NCBI GenBank assembly: GCA_005884575.1
Contig: VAWW01000004.1
Coordinates: forward strand, 489-58,270
Length of the DNA: 57,782 nt
Reading direction: 5' to 3'
Source: Actinomycetota bacterium
GTDB lineage: Bacteria; Actinomycetota; Thermoleophilia; Gaiellales; Gaiellaceae
Shown: positions 46,111 through 54,388 of the stretch, in pieces
How positions within the stretch are numbered: position 1 is the first letter of the stretch
How the letters are laid out: the number at the start of each line of letters is the position of its first letter
The notes under the pieces: generated by a model
The model's input: only the letters and a program-made list of their open reading frames with translations
What the model was told of the DNA's origin: nothing
Database searches by the model: none
Position numbers and translations under genes: made by a program

Positions 46111-46532
46111 GCGACGGTGACCTTCAGCCGCAGGACGTTGTCTTCGCCGACCGTCTTCACGCCGGCCATGTAGTCCTCGCCGGCCTTCGTCATGAAGACG
46201 TAGACGCCCTTGTGCGGGAACGAGACGCGAGTGATCGCACTCATGTGGTTCATCGCCGGACGCGTCAAGGCGACCTTCGGCCCGCTCGTCTGTACGAGCA
46301 GATGCGGCATCACGTCATTGTTCGTGATCGTGATCGTCGCGCCCGTCTTCAGCGCGATGCTCTGCGCCGGCGCGAACGCGCCGCCGTTCACCGCCCAGCT
46401 GTGGCAGCCGCGGGTCTGGTGGCGGATCACGAGCGAGGCGTGGCTCGGGCCGGTGGCGGCTGCGGCCGCACCGGCCACGATCGCCGCTAGAACGGTTGCA
46501 GCGAGGAACGGAATCGTGCGCGTGCGGGTCAT
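46107..46532 (-). CDS. Secreted cupredoxin-like copper-binding protein
   Basis: 141 residues from ATG 46532, chosen because GAAAGGAACG precedes it; upstream ATGs lack a ribosome site. A signal peptide (TIPFLAATVLAAIVAGAAAA) is followed by a small beta-barrel. Candidate metal ligands are His and Cys in RGCHSWAVN, and His and Met in NNDVMPHLLVQTSG and AMNHMSAIT. It could carry electrons or copper outside the membrane and be the partner of the flavoprotein behind it. A palindromic box lies about 100 nt upstream. Confidence 0.75.
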   Translation of the reverse strand: MTRTRTIPFLAATVLAAIVAGAAAAATGPSHASLVIRHQTRGCHSWAVNGGAFAPAQSIALKTGATITITNNDVMPHLLVQTSGPKVALTRPAMNHMSAITRVSFPHKGVYVFMTKAGEDYMAGVKTVGEDNVLRLKVTVA

Positions 46533-46635
46533 CGTCGTTCCTTTCATCGAGTAATGAGCGAGAGTCTCCGCGCGGACGGATGCGACGCCATCCGGTCGCC
46601 CGCTGAACGTCGCTGCCGCTTTGCCGCGCATCCGC

Positions 46636-46650
46636 TGCGGCATTCCCGCA
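46636..46650. promoter_or_regulatory. Palindromic box B (candidate DevR-like regulator site)
   Basis: TGCGGC-ATT-CCCGCA, one mismatch from a perfect palindrome, about 103 nt upstream of the cupredoxin start and touching the first tandem repeat copy. Confidence 0.5.
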
Positions 46651-46749
46651 GTGACTTTGTGGCTCTAAGCCACTAGCGCTCGCAGCGACGTTGTAGCTCG
46701 GCGCTGCTAGGGCCCGCAGTGACTTTGTGGCTTTAAGCCACTAGCGCGC
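46648..46749. repeat. Three tandem copies of a 34-bp palindromic unit
   Basis: Units at 46648-46681, 46682-46715 and 46716-46749. Units 1 and 3 share GCAGTGACTTTGTGGCT, three variable bases, then AGCCACTAGCGC. Unit 2 is a degenerate version (GCAGCGACGTTGTAGCT). The core GTGGCT-NNN-AGCCAC can form a hairpin. The array fills the gap between the cupredoxin gene and the acyl-CoA synthetase stop. Confidence 0.85.
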
Positions 46750-49427
46750 TACCAGCCCTTGAGCGACGCGGCGCGCGGGCGGGCGTGGACGCGGATCCGG
46801 GCGTCCACGGCGACGCAGCCGTCCGGCCGCGCCACCACCGGGTTGAGGTCGAGCTCCGAGACTTCCGGGAGATCCTCCGCGAGTTGCGCGAGGCGGTGCA
46901 CGAGGTCGACGAGCGCGGCCGAGTCGGCCGGCGGCGCGCCGCGGAAGCCGCCGACGAGCCGACCCGCCTTCCCGCTCCCGACGAGCTCCTCGGCGTCGAC
47001 ATCGGTGAGCGGCGCGATCCGGAAGCCCGCGTCGCCGATCAGCTCGGCGAGAACGCCGCCGGGACCGAACGCGACGAGCGGCCCAAAGACCGGGTCCTGG
47101 ACGACGCCCGCGAGCAGCTCGACGCCGCCGCGCAGGAACGGCTGGACGAGCACGGGTCCGCCGATGCGCTCCGCCGCCGCGTGCACCTGTTCCTCGTCGC
47201 GGAGGTCGAGCGCGACGCCGCCGGTTTCGGTCTTGTGCGCGCCGGGCGTCGCGGTCTTGACGACGGCTGGGAGCCCGAGCCCGCGTGCGGCGGCTACGGC
47301 CTCGTCCGGGGTCTGCGCGAGCCGCTCGGGAACGATCGGCACGCCGTATGCGGTGAGCAGCTCGCGCGTCTGCGCCGGCGTCAGCCAGCGCTCGCTCGAG
47401 CCGGTCAACGCGCTCTCGACGACCCGGCGGGCCGCCGCGGCGTCGACGCCGTCGAGGACGGGCACTCTCCCGACCGGCCGGCGCAGCCACTCTGCGCGCT
47501 CCGCCGCGAAGCCGAGCGCATGCGCCGCCGACTCTGGATACGGGAACGCGGCGACCGGCGACTCAGAGTCGAGCAGCGTCGCGGGGGTTCCGTCGGCGCT
47601 CATCACCACGGCGAGGACGGGCTTCTCGGTCCCGGCGTCGGCCACCGCCTGCCGGATCGCGGCGCCGACCTCGTCGGCTCCGGCGACGACCGGCGGCACG
47701 AAGAGGACGATCACCGCGTCGACATGCGTGTCCGCGAGCAGCGGCGGGAGTGCGGCCTCATACGTCGGCGCCGTCGCAGAGCCGATCAGGTCGACCGGGT
47801 TCGCGAGGCTCGCCTCGCGCGGCAGCACGGCGGCGAGGGCGGTGCGCGTCTCCGGCGCGAGCTCGGGGAGCGACAGGCCGGCGGCCTCGCACGCGTCGGC
47901 GCAGAGAATTCCGAGCCCGCCCGCGTTCGTGACCACGGCGACGCGGCGCCCGCGCGGAAGCGGCTGCGACGAGAACAAGGCCGCCGCGTCGATCAGCTCC
48001 TCGAGCGTGCGTGCGCGCAGCACGCCGGCCTGGCGGAACAGCGCGTCGATCGCAGCGTCCGACCCGGCCAGCGCTGCCGTGTGCGAGCTGGCGGCGCGCG
48101 CACCGGCGGCGGTCGTTCCCGCCTTCAGCGCGAGGATCGGCTTCCGACGCGCCACGCGGCGCGCGAGTCGCGCGAACTTGCGCGGGTTGCCGAACGACTC
48201 GAGGTAGAGGAGGACGAGGTCGGTCTCCGGATCGTCCTCCCACCACTCGAGCAGGTCGTTCGACGACACGTCCGCCTTGTTGCCGATCGAGACGAACGCG
48301 GAGAACCCGAGATTTCGCTCGGCCGCCTTCTCCAGCAGCGCGAGACCGAGAGCGCCGCTTTGCGACGAGAAGCCGATCCGGCCCGGCGGCAATGCGCGCG
48401 GCGCGAACGTCGCGTTCAGCGAAGCGGCGGCGGACGAGACGCCGAGGCAGTTCGGGCCGACGAGGCGCGCGCCGTGCGCGCGGACGAGTCCCAGCAAACG
48501 CTCCTGCCGCTCGCGCCCGATCGCGCCGGACTCGGCGAAGCCCGCCGAGATCACACACAGCGCGCGAACGCCGCCGCGGAGGGCCGACTCGGCGGCGTCG
48601 AGCACCTGCGCCCCGGGCAGGCAGATCACGGCGAGGTCGATCGGATCCGCAATCTCCTCGACCGAGCCGTAGGCACGCACGCCCGCGACCGGCTCGCCCG
48701 ATCGGTTGACGGGATAGGCGGCGCCGGCGAAGTCGGCGGCGAGGATGTTGCGGAAGAGCTCGCCGCCGATGGAGCCGCGGCGGCGCGACGCTCCGATCAC
48801 CGCGACGCTCCTGGGCGTGAAGAACGGGCGCAGCGACGCGGAGACTGCGACGTGGTCGCGCGCCTCGACGCGCTCGCGGAACCCCTCGGTCGAAGCGATC
48901 GGGAACCGCAGCTCGACCTCGCCGCCGCCGAGCTCGTGCGCGAGCTCGAAGCCCGCGTCTGCGAAGACGCCGAGGGCCGCGCGGTTGTCGGCCAGCACAT
49001 CTGCGACGAAGCGCTCGATGCCCGACTCGCGTCCGCGCAACGCGAGCTGCTCGAGAAGCCGCGTCCCGATCCCGCGCCCCTGCTCGTCGTCCGCGACGGC
49101 GAAGCCAATCTCCGCCGCCTGCGGGTCGCGCAACCGCACCCAGCTCGCGAGCGCGACGACCCGCTCGCCACCTTCGTCGCCGGCGAGCGTCCCGAGCAAC
49201 GCGCCGCGCTCGACCCAGTCGGGCTCGAGGTCGTCCTCGACGAGTGGACGGCCGACGGCGCGCACCCCGTGGAACCGGAGGTAACGGCTGCGCTCGGAGA
49301 GGTGCTCGAAGAACGCGACGAGCGCGTCCGCGTCGGCAGCGGTCGGAGGCCGCAGCCGGAGCGTCCCGCCGTCCCGGAGGATGACGTCGACGGCTCCGGC
49401 TGCTTCGCGGGTGGCGCTAGACGCCAA
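46749..49427 (-). CDS. GNAT acetyltransferase fused to NDP-forming acyl-CoA synthetase (Pat/AcsA-regulator type)
   Basis: 892 residues from TTG 49427, supported by GGAGGT 7 nt upstream. A GNAT domain comes first (residues 15-180, VADDEQGRGIGTRLLEQLAL). Then CoA-binding (SVAVIGASRRRGSIGG), the ligase-CoA domain (VGPNCLGV, SSQSGAL, SSHTAALAGSD) and an ATP-grasp end (LPAVVKTATPGAHKTE, LDLNPVV). Similar proteins acetylate the catalytic lysine of AMP-forming acetyl-CoA synthetases, or make acyl-CoA. The GNAT-first order differs from enterobacterial Pat. Complete. Confidence 0.9.
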   Translation of the reverse strand: MASSATREAAGAVDVILRDGGTLRLRPPTAADADALVAFFEHLSERSRYLRFHGVRAVGRPLVEDDLEPDWVERGALLGTLAGDEGGERVVALASWVRLRDPQAAEIGFAVADDEQGRGIGTRLLEQLALRGRESGIERFVADVLADNRAALGVFADAGFELAHELGGGEVELRFPIASTEGFRERVEARDHVAVSASLRPFFTPRSVAVIGASRRRGSIGGELFRNILAADFAGAAYPVNRSGEPVAGVRAYGSVEEIADPIDLAVICLPGAQVLDAAESALRGGVRALCVISAGFAESGAIGRERQERLLGLVRAHGARLVGPNCLGVSSAAASLNATFAPRALPPGRIGFSSQSGALGLALLEKAAERNLGFSAFVSIGNKADVSSNDLLEWWEDDPETDLVLLYLESFGNPRKFARLARRVARRKPILALKAGTTAAGARAASSHTAALAGSDAAIDALFRQAGVLRARTLEELIDAAALFSSQPLPRGRRVAVVTNAGGLGILCADACEAAGLSLPELAPETRTALAAVLPREASLANPVDLIGSATAPTYEAALPPLLADTHVDAVIVLFVPPVVAGADEVGAAIRQAVADAGTEKPVLAVVMSADGTPATLLDSESPVAAFPYPESAAHALGFAAERAEWLRRPVGRVPVLDGVDAAAARRVVESALTGSSERWLTPAQTRELLTAYGVPIVPERLAQTPDEAVAAARGLGLPAVVKTATPGAHKTETGGVALDLRDEEQVHAAAERIGGPVLVQPFLRGGVELLAGVVQDPVFGPLVAFGPGGVLAELIGDAGFRIAPLTDVDAEELVGSGKAGRLVGGFRGAPPADSAALVDLVHRLAQLAEDLPEVSELDLNPVVARPDGCVAVDARIRVHARPRAASLKGW

Positions 49428-50508
49428 CCGTGACCTCCTCGCTCTCCATCAGCTCCTCACCGACCGGTGCGGCCTCGAGGACGACCTTCAGCGCATGCGT
49501 CCGCGCCGCGTCGCCGAAGACATCGTACGCGGCCATCGTCTCCGCGAGCGGAGCGCGATGGGTCGCGAACGGCGTCGCGTCGAGGCGGCCTTCGGCGATC
49601 AGCCTCAGCAGCTGCGGTGTCGTGAATGTGTCCACGAGCCCGGTCGTGATCGTCACGTCCCGGATCCACAGCTTCTCGAGATGCAGCGTCGCCGAGTGTC
49701 CGTGGACACCGACGTTCGCAATGCGGCCGCCCGGCTGCACGAGCTCGGTGCAGAGCTCGAACGTCTCGGCAACTCCGACCGCCTCGATCGCCACGTCTGC
49801 ACCGAGACCGTCGGTCAGCTGCTGAACCAGCGTGACGGCGGCCTCGCTGCCGTTGTTGATCGTCACGTCGGCGCCGAACTCGCGCGCCCGCTCCAGCCGG
49901 CCGTCGTCGAGGTCGATCGCCACGATGTGCGCCGGTGTGTAGAGCTTCGCCGTCAGGATCGCGGCGAGCCCGATCGGGCCGGCGCCGACGATTGCGACAG
50001 TGTCGCCGGGCTCGACGCGGCTGTTGAGGACGCCGACCTCGTACGCCGTCGGCAGGATGTCGGCCAGGAACAGCACCTGCTCGTCCGACAACCCTTCCGG
50101 CACCTTGTACACGGATGTGTCCGCGAACGGCACGCGCGCGTACTCGGCCTGGAGCCCGTCGATCAGGTGGCCGAAGATCCAGCCGCCCCCGCCCATACAG
50201 AGCCCGTATCGGCGCTCCTTGCAGAAGCGGCAGCGGCCGCACGAGGTGATGCAGGAAACGAGCACGCGGTCGCCGGGCTTCACTGTGCCGACGCCGCTGC
50301 CCACCTCGACGACGGTGCCGACGGCCTCGTGGCCGAGGACCGTCCCCGGCCGGACCTCGGGGACGTCGCCCTTGAGGATGTGCAGATCGGTCCCGCAGAT
50401 CGTCGACGAGTCGATGCGGACGATGGCGTCCGTCGGCCTGTCGATGGCGGGATCCGGGACCACGTCCCAGGCTCGCTGTCCGGGGCCATGGTAGACGAGT
50501 GCTCTCAT
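49417..50508 (-). CDS. Zinc-dependent medium-chain alcohol dehydrogenase
   Basis: 363 residues from ATG 50508 after AGGAGGAACG. Catalytic zinc ligands are Cys38 and His60 (GHEAVG follows), and structural zinc is held by Cys90, Cys93, Cys96 and Cys104. The NAD(P) site is VGAGPIGLAA. Similar to formaldehyde/sorbitol-type dehydrogenases. It lies in one transcript with uspA upstream and the GNAT-ligase downstream (11-nt overlap). The substrate is likely a short alcohol or aldehyde, made or used under low oxygen (inference). Confidence 0.9.
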   Translation of the reverse strand: MRALVYHGPGQRAWDVVPDPAIDRPTDAIVRIDSSTICGTDLHILKGDVPEVRPGTVLGHEAVGTVVEVGSGVGTVKPGDRVLVSCITSCGRCRFCKERRYGLCMGGGGWIFGHLIDGLQAEYARVPFADTSVYKVPEGLSDEQVLFLADILPTAYEVGVLNSRVEPGDTVAIVGAGPIGLAAILTAKLYTPAHIVAIDLDDGRLERAREFGADVTINNGSEAAVTLVQQLTDGLGADVAIEAVGVAETFELCTELVQPGGRIANVGVHGHSATLHLEKLWIRDVTITTGLVDTFTTPQLLRLIAEGRLDATPFATHRAPLAETMAAYDVFGDAARTHALKVVLEAAPVGEELMESEEVTVGV

Positions 50509-50516
50509 CGTTCCTC

Positions 50517-50987
50517 CTAGCTCACGGCGACGGTCTCTCGCTCGGCCGCGCGGGCCTCGGCGTGTTTGCCGGTCGGCACCGCGAGAACAGGGCACGGTGC
50601 GATGTGCAGCAGCCGCTGCGTCACGCTGCCGAGCAGCAGGCCGGCCACCGGGCCGTGTCCGCGCGTCCCGACGACGATCACGTCGGCGCCGGCCTCGCGG
50701 GCCACGTCGGCGATCATGTGCGCGGCGCCCGAAGCCAAGCCGCTCACGAGCCTGAAGCGCGCGTCGACGCGCTCGTCCGCGAGCTCGTGGACCTGACCGC
50801 GGATCTTCTGCTCGAGGTCCTGCTCGTCGGCGAGCACGGGAAAGGCGCCGCCGCGGCCGACGTAGATCTCCTTGCTGTGGACGACGACGAGCTTCCGGCC
50901 CTCGCCGGTCGCGAGCCCCTTCGCGTACGGAAGCGCCTCGTCGGCGGCCTCCGAGCCGTCTGTCGCCCAAACGATCGTCCTGAACAT
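50517..50987 (-). CDS. Universal stress protein (UspA family)
   Basis: 156 residues from ATG 50987 with a strong ribosome site (GGGAGGAACG). The N-terminal Asp in WATDGSEAADEAL and the ATP-binding GTRGHGPVAGLLLGSVTQRL (G-2x-G-9x-G-S/T) are intact, so an ATP-binding Usp is expected. Nine bases separate it from the alcohol dehydrogenase. Usp genes dominate dormancy regulons in actinobacteria. Confidence 0.92.
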   Translation of the reverse strand: MFRTIVWATDGSEAADEALPYAKGLATGEGRKLVVVHSKEIYVGRGGAFPVLADEQDLEQKIRGQVHELADERVDARFRLVSGLASGAAHMIADVAREAGADVIVVGTRGHGPVAGLLLGSVTQRLLHIAPCPVLAVPTGKHAEARAAERETVAVS

Positions 50988-51586
50988 CGTTCCTCCCTTC
51001 CGGGTTGTCGAATCGACTGTGCGGCGGCGCGGCCGCGACCGCATCGGCAGCGGCGAAGCCGCGGCGAGAAGCCGGCCCGGATCTGCCGGACGCGCGAGTG
51101 GATGTCCGCGGGCGGCACAGCGGTCCAGCCGTCGGCGAACAGCGCGCCGCAGGCGGCAGCGCAGGCCGGATCGAGCTCTAGCTCCTCGTCGTCGAGCTCG
51201 GCCGCAAGCGCTGCGAGCTCGTCGGCGATCGCCGCCAGTCGGTCCGAGTCCGTGACCTCGAGCCACCGGACGATCGCGTGCGCGAGCAGGCGACGATTCG
51301 CCGGCGACGCCGCGTCGACGGCACGCGCGCGCACCTCGGGGATCGTGTACGCGTCGCGCTCCAGCACCAGCCGGTCGAGCAGGTCCCAGCGGCGCCAGAA
51401 CGCCGCGACGCCGCGTGCTGCCACAACGACGCCACCGAGGAAGACCGGCAGCACGAGCGCCGGAGCGAACCGCGTCGCCGCGACGGCAAACGCGAACGCG
51501 GCGACGGCGACGGCAGCGTCCTCCCACTGCTCGTGACCGAGCTCGCGCAGCCGGCTCTCCGCATGCTGGACTGCTCTGGCGATCAT
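50744..51586 (-). CDS. Membrane protein of unknown function with a doubtful 3' end
   Basis: From ATG 51586: MIARAVQHAESRLREL, two membrane helices (AVAVAAFAFAVAATRF and ALVLPVFLGGVVVAARG), then a soluble alpha-helical part to about ADIHSRVRQIRAGFSP (near 51060). Beyond this the frame turns Arg-rich and runs without a stop through 240 nt of uspA. The true end is probably near 51040, and its stop may have been lost to a deletion. Family not recognised. Confidence 0.5.
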   Translation of the reverse strand: MIARAVQHAESRLRELGHEQWEDAAVAVAAFAFAVAATRFAPALVLPVFLGGVVVAARGVAAFWRRWDLLDRLVLERDAYTIPEVRARAVDAASPANRRLLAHAIVRWLEVTDSDRLAAIADELAALAAELDDEELELDPACAAACGALFADGWTAVPPADIHSRVRQIRAGFSPRLRRCRCGRGRAAAQSIRQPGREERCSGRSFGRQTARRPPTRRFRTRRGSRPARAGSSSSSTARRSTSAAAAPFPCSPTSRTSSRRSAVRSTSSRTSASTRASGS

Positions 51587-51645
51587 CTCGATCCAAGCAT
51601 CGCTGTGGCCGGAATCGCCCGCATCGGACCGAGCCGCAGGCCGGT

Positions 51646-51660
51646 CGCGGCTTTCCCGCA
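51646..51660. promoter_or_regulatory. Palindromic box C (candidate DevR-like regulator site)
   Basis: CGCGGC-TTT-CCCGCA ends 57 nt before the ATG at 51718, the same spacing as box A to its gene. Confidence 0.5.
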
Positions 51661-51717
51661 TCGGACGGGCGGCGGAGAACGGACGCGTCGAGCAACGCGC
51701 GGGACGATCATCGGTCC

Positions 51718-52020
51718 ATGAGCTATGCGGTCGTCTGGGAGGAAGGAAACGGACCGGTGTTCGCCGGGCGCCTCGAGCTGCGCGACGGCCGCCTGGACCT
51801 GATCGGCACCGCGCTGGGCAGCGGCCCGACGCGTCGGACGCTGCACTTCTCCGAGCTCGGGCCCGTCTGGGTCGAGCGGCGCCGGACGCTGCGTCTCGTC
51901 GGCCGGCCGACGCTCGTCGCGGAGGTCGCCGCAGGGCCGCGCCTGCGCATCAGCTCGCTGGACGGCGCGGGCGCGCTCCACGAGCTCGCAGAGCTGCTGC
52001 ACGCGAGCGCCGCTGCGTAG
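51718..52020 (+). CDS. Short paralogue of the 39946 protein, unknown function
   Basis: 100 residues, soluble and beta-rich: SYAVVWEEGNGPVFAGRLEL, then VWVERRRTLRLVGRPTLVAE. It shares its N-terminal domain with the 216-residue protein at 39946 and the same upstream box at the same distance. The 12 bases ending in the start codon (CATCGGTCCATG) are identical to those at 55565, and no Shine-Dalgarno site is visible, which suggests a leaderless or specially initiated message. Confidence 0.7.
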   Translation: MSYAVVWEEGNGPVFAGRLELRDGRLDLIGTALGSGPTRRTLHFSELGPVWVERRRTLRLVGRPTLVAEVAAGPRLRISSLDGAGALHELAELLHASAAA

Positions 52021-52058
52021 AGTTCCCACGGCGCCCTGGCCTCGGTACGCTCCGCCTC

Positions 52059-53702
52059 GTGGAGGCGGCGACACCGAGCCAGAACCGGCTGCGCGCCCTG
52101 CTCGAGGCCAGTCTCGCGATCTCGTCCGAGCTCTCGCTCGACGCGCTGCTGCGGCGGCTCGTCGAGGCCGCGGCCGAGCTGACCGGAGCGCGCTACGGAG
52201 CGCTCGGGGTCATCGACCCCAGCGGATCGCAGCTCGAGCGCTTCCTGACGACCGGAATCGACGACGAGACGCACGCCGCGATCGGCGAGCTGCCGCGCGG
52301 TCGCGGCATCCTCGGCGCGCTGATCCGCGACGCGAGACCGCTCCGGCTGCACGACCTGAAGGACGATCAGCGCTCGGTCGGCTTTCCGCCGAACCACCCG
52401 CCGATGCGGTCGTTTCTGGGCGTCCCGATCCTGCTGCGCGGCGTCGCCTACGGGAACTTCTACTTGACCGAGAAGGCGGGCGACGAGGACTTCACGGAGG
52501 AGGACCAGGAGCTCGTGACGCTGCTCGCGGGCCAGGCGGCGGTCGCGATCGAGAACGCACGGCTCTACGAAGCGTCGCAGCAGTGGTCGCGGCAGCTCGA
52601 GTCGCTGAACGAGGTCGGGAACGCGCTCGCAACGGAAACGGATCTCGACCGGCTGCTCGATCTCGTCGCGCGCCGGCTGCGCGAGCTCCTCGGTGCCCGC
52701 TTCGTCGGGGTGCTCCTTCCCGCCGGAGATGCTGCTCTCCGCTTCGCGGCGGTGGCCGGCGACGAGGGGGTCGCCCTCCAGGGGCGAACGATCCCGCGTT
52801 CCGCGTCGAAGGCCGGCCGCGTGATCGAGCGCGGGCGGAGCGAGCGGATCGACTCGGTGCTCGACGACCCGGAGGTCGACCGCGAGGTTTCCCGCGCGCT
52901 CGGGGCACGCACGGGCCTCTGGGTGCCGCTCGTCGTCCGCGGGCGGACGATCGGCGTGATCGAGGTGCACGACAAGCTCGGCGCCGACGCGCGCTTCTCG
53001 GACACGGACCTCCGCATAGCGGAGACCTTCGCGACGCGCGCCGCGGTCGCCGTCGATCTCTCGCAGCGGATCGCGCGGGACGCACTCCGCCGCGTGGTCG
53101 ACGCGCAGGAGCGAGAGCGCCGTCGGCTCGCACGCGAGCTGCACGACGAGACGGGTCAGGCGCTGACGTCGATCCTGCTCGGCCTGCGCTCGCTCGAGGA
53201 AGTCGTCCAGGGCGACGAGCCGCGTGAAGCGACCGCGAAGCTCCGGGAGCTCGTCGTCGCGACGCTGCAGGACGTCCGCCAGCTCGCGGTCGAGCTCCGC
53301 CCGAAGGTGCTCGACGACTTCGGACTCGTCCCAGCGCTCGAGCGTCTCACCGAGACGTTCGGCGCGCAGACGCGCATCGACGTCCAGTTCGAGCCCGGAC
53401 TCGCCGACGAACGGCTGCCGGGAGAGGTCGAGACCGCGCTCTACCGGATCGTGCAGGAGTCGCTGACGAATGTCGTCAAGCACGCGCAGGCCGCCCACGT
53501 CAGCGTCCTGCTGACGCGCAGGGGCGGCAGCGTCGCCGCGGTGATCGAGGACGACGGCCGGGGCTTCGAGCCCGGGGAAGCAGATGGCGGGTTCGGCCTC
53601 GAGGGCATGCGCGAGCGGATCCAGCTGCTGGACGGGACACTGACGATCGAGTCGGCTCCGGGAGGCGGCACGACGCTCGTCGCGGAGGTACCGGTGCGGT
53701 GA
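52059..53702 (+). CDS. Two-GAF sensor histidine kinase (DevS/DosS-like)
   Basis: 547 residues from GTG. GAF1 (about 15-170, ARYGALGVIDPSG, then FLGVPILLRGVAYGNFYLTEK) and GAF2 (about 185-335) are followed by HisKA_3 with the phospho-His in RRLARELHDETGQALTS. The ATPase domain has EDDGRGFEPGEADGGFGLEGMRERI. The order GAF-GAF-HisKA_3-HATPase matches mycobacterial DevS/DosT, which sense O2, NO and CO through heme in GAF1. Whether this GAF1 binds heme is not proven here. It overlaps devR by GTGA. Confidence 0.9.
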   Translation: MEAATPSQNRLRALLEASLAISSELSLDALLRRLVEAAAELTGARYGALGVIDPSGSQLERFLTTGIDDETHAAIGELPRGRGILGALIRDARPLRLHDLKDDQRSVGFPPNHPPMRSFLGVPILLRGVAYGNFYLTEKAGDEDFTEEDQELVTLLAGQAAVAIENARLYEASQQWSRQLESLNEVGNALATETDLDRLLDLVARRLRELLGARFVGVLLPAGDAALRFAAVAGDEGVALQGRTIPRSASKAGRVIERGRSERIDSVLDDPEVDREVSRALGARTGLWVPLVVRGRTIGVIEVHDKLGADARFSDTDLRIAETFATRAAVAVDLSQRIARDALRRVVDAQERERRRLARELHDETGQALTSILLGLRSLEEVVQGDEPREATAKLRELVVATLQDVRQLAVELRPKVLDDFGLVPALERLTETFGAQTRIDVQFEPGLADERLPGEVETALYRIVQESLTNVVKHAQAAHVSVLLTRRGGSVAAVIEDDGRGFEPGEADGGFGLEGMRERIQLLDGTLTIESAPGGGTTLVAEVPVR

Positions 53703-54340
53703 GCGTCCGCGTGCTGATCGTCGACGACCACGCCGTCGTCCGCGCGGGGCTGCGGATGCTGATCGACGCCGAGGACGACCTCGAGGCCGCGGGCGAGGCG
53801 GGCAGCGCGCGCGACGCGATCTTCCGCGCGCGCGAGTTGCAGCCGGACGTGATCCTGATGGACGTCGTCATGCCCGACGGGAACGGGCTCGACGCGATCC
53901 CGACGCTCCTCCACGAACACCCTGAGGCGAAGGTGCTGATGCTCTCGATGCAGGACGACCCGCAGTACGTGCGCCAAGCCTTCACCGCCGGCGCGAGCGG
54001 CTACGTGCTGAAGGAGGCCGCCGACACGGACGTCGTGTCGGCGATCCGGGAGGTGGCGCGCGGCGGCCGGTACGTCCATCCGGAGCTCGGCGCGCGGCTC
54101 GTGGCGGCCGAGACGGAGGAGCGCAAGCGGGCCGAGGAGGATCCGCTCTCCGAACGCGAGCGCGAGGTGCTGCGGATGCTCGCGCTCGGGCACACGAACC
54201 AGGAGATCGCGAAGCAGCTCTACATCTCCGTGCGCACGGCGGAGACGCATCGCGCGCACATCATGCAGAAACTCCGTCTGTCGAGCCGCGCGGAGCTCGT
54301 CCGCTACGCGCTCGACCAGGGACTCCTCGAGCAGCAGTAG
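53699..54340 (+). CDS. LuxR/NarL-family response regulator (DevR/DosR-like)
   Basis: 213 residues. The receiver domain has VDDHAVVRAG and phospho-acceptor Asp55 (ILMDVVMPDG), with Lys in GYVLKEA. The DNA-binding domain is LSEREREVLRMLALGHTNQEIAKQLYISVRTAETHRAHIMQKL. Coupled to the kinase by a 4-nt overlap. Candidate targets are the genes behind the palindromic boxes in this window. Terminated by the hairpin at 54341-54364. Confidence 0.93.
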   Translation: MSVRVLIVDDHAVVRAGLRMLIDAEDDLEAAGEAGSARDAIFRARELQPDVILMDVVMPDGNGLDAIPTLLHEHPEAKVLMLSMQDDPQYVRQAFTAGASGYVLKEAADTDVVSAIREVARGGRYVHPELGARLVAAETEERKRAEEDPLSEREREVLRMLALGHTNQEIAKQLYISVRTAETHRAHIMQKLRLSSRAELVRYALDQGLLEQQ

Positions 54341-54364
54341 AAGGGCCGCCTCGCGGCGGCCCTT
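54341..54364. terminator. 10-bp perfect terminator hairpin, bidirectional
   Basis: AAGGGCCGCC (54341-54350), tetraloop TCGC, GGCGGCCCTT (54355-54364), immediately after the response-regulator stop and facing the convergent membrane-protein gene. The A/T-ended stem allows termination both ways. Confidence 0.8.
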
Positions 54365-54388
54365 CACGTGCATCCTGCTCTCGGTGGC

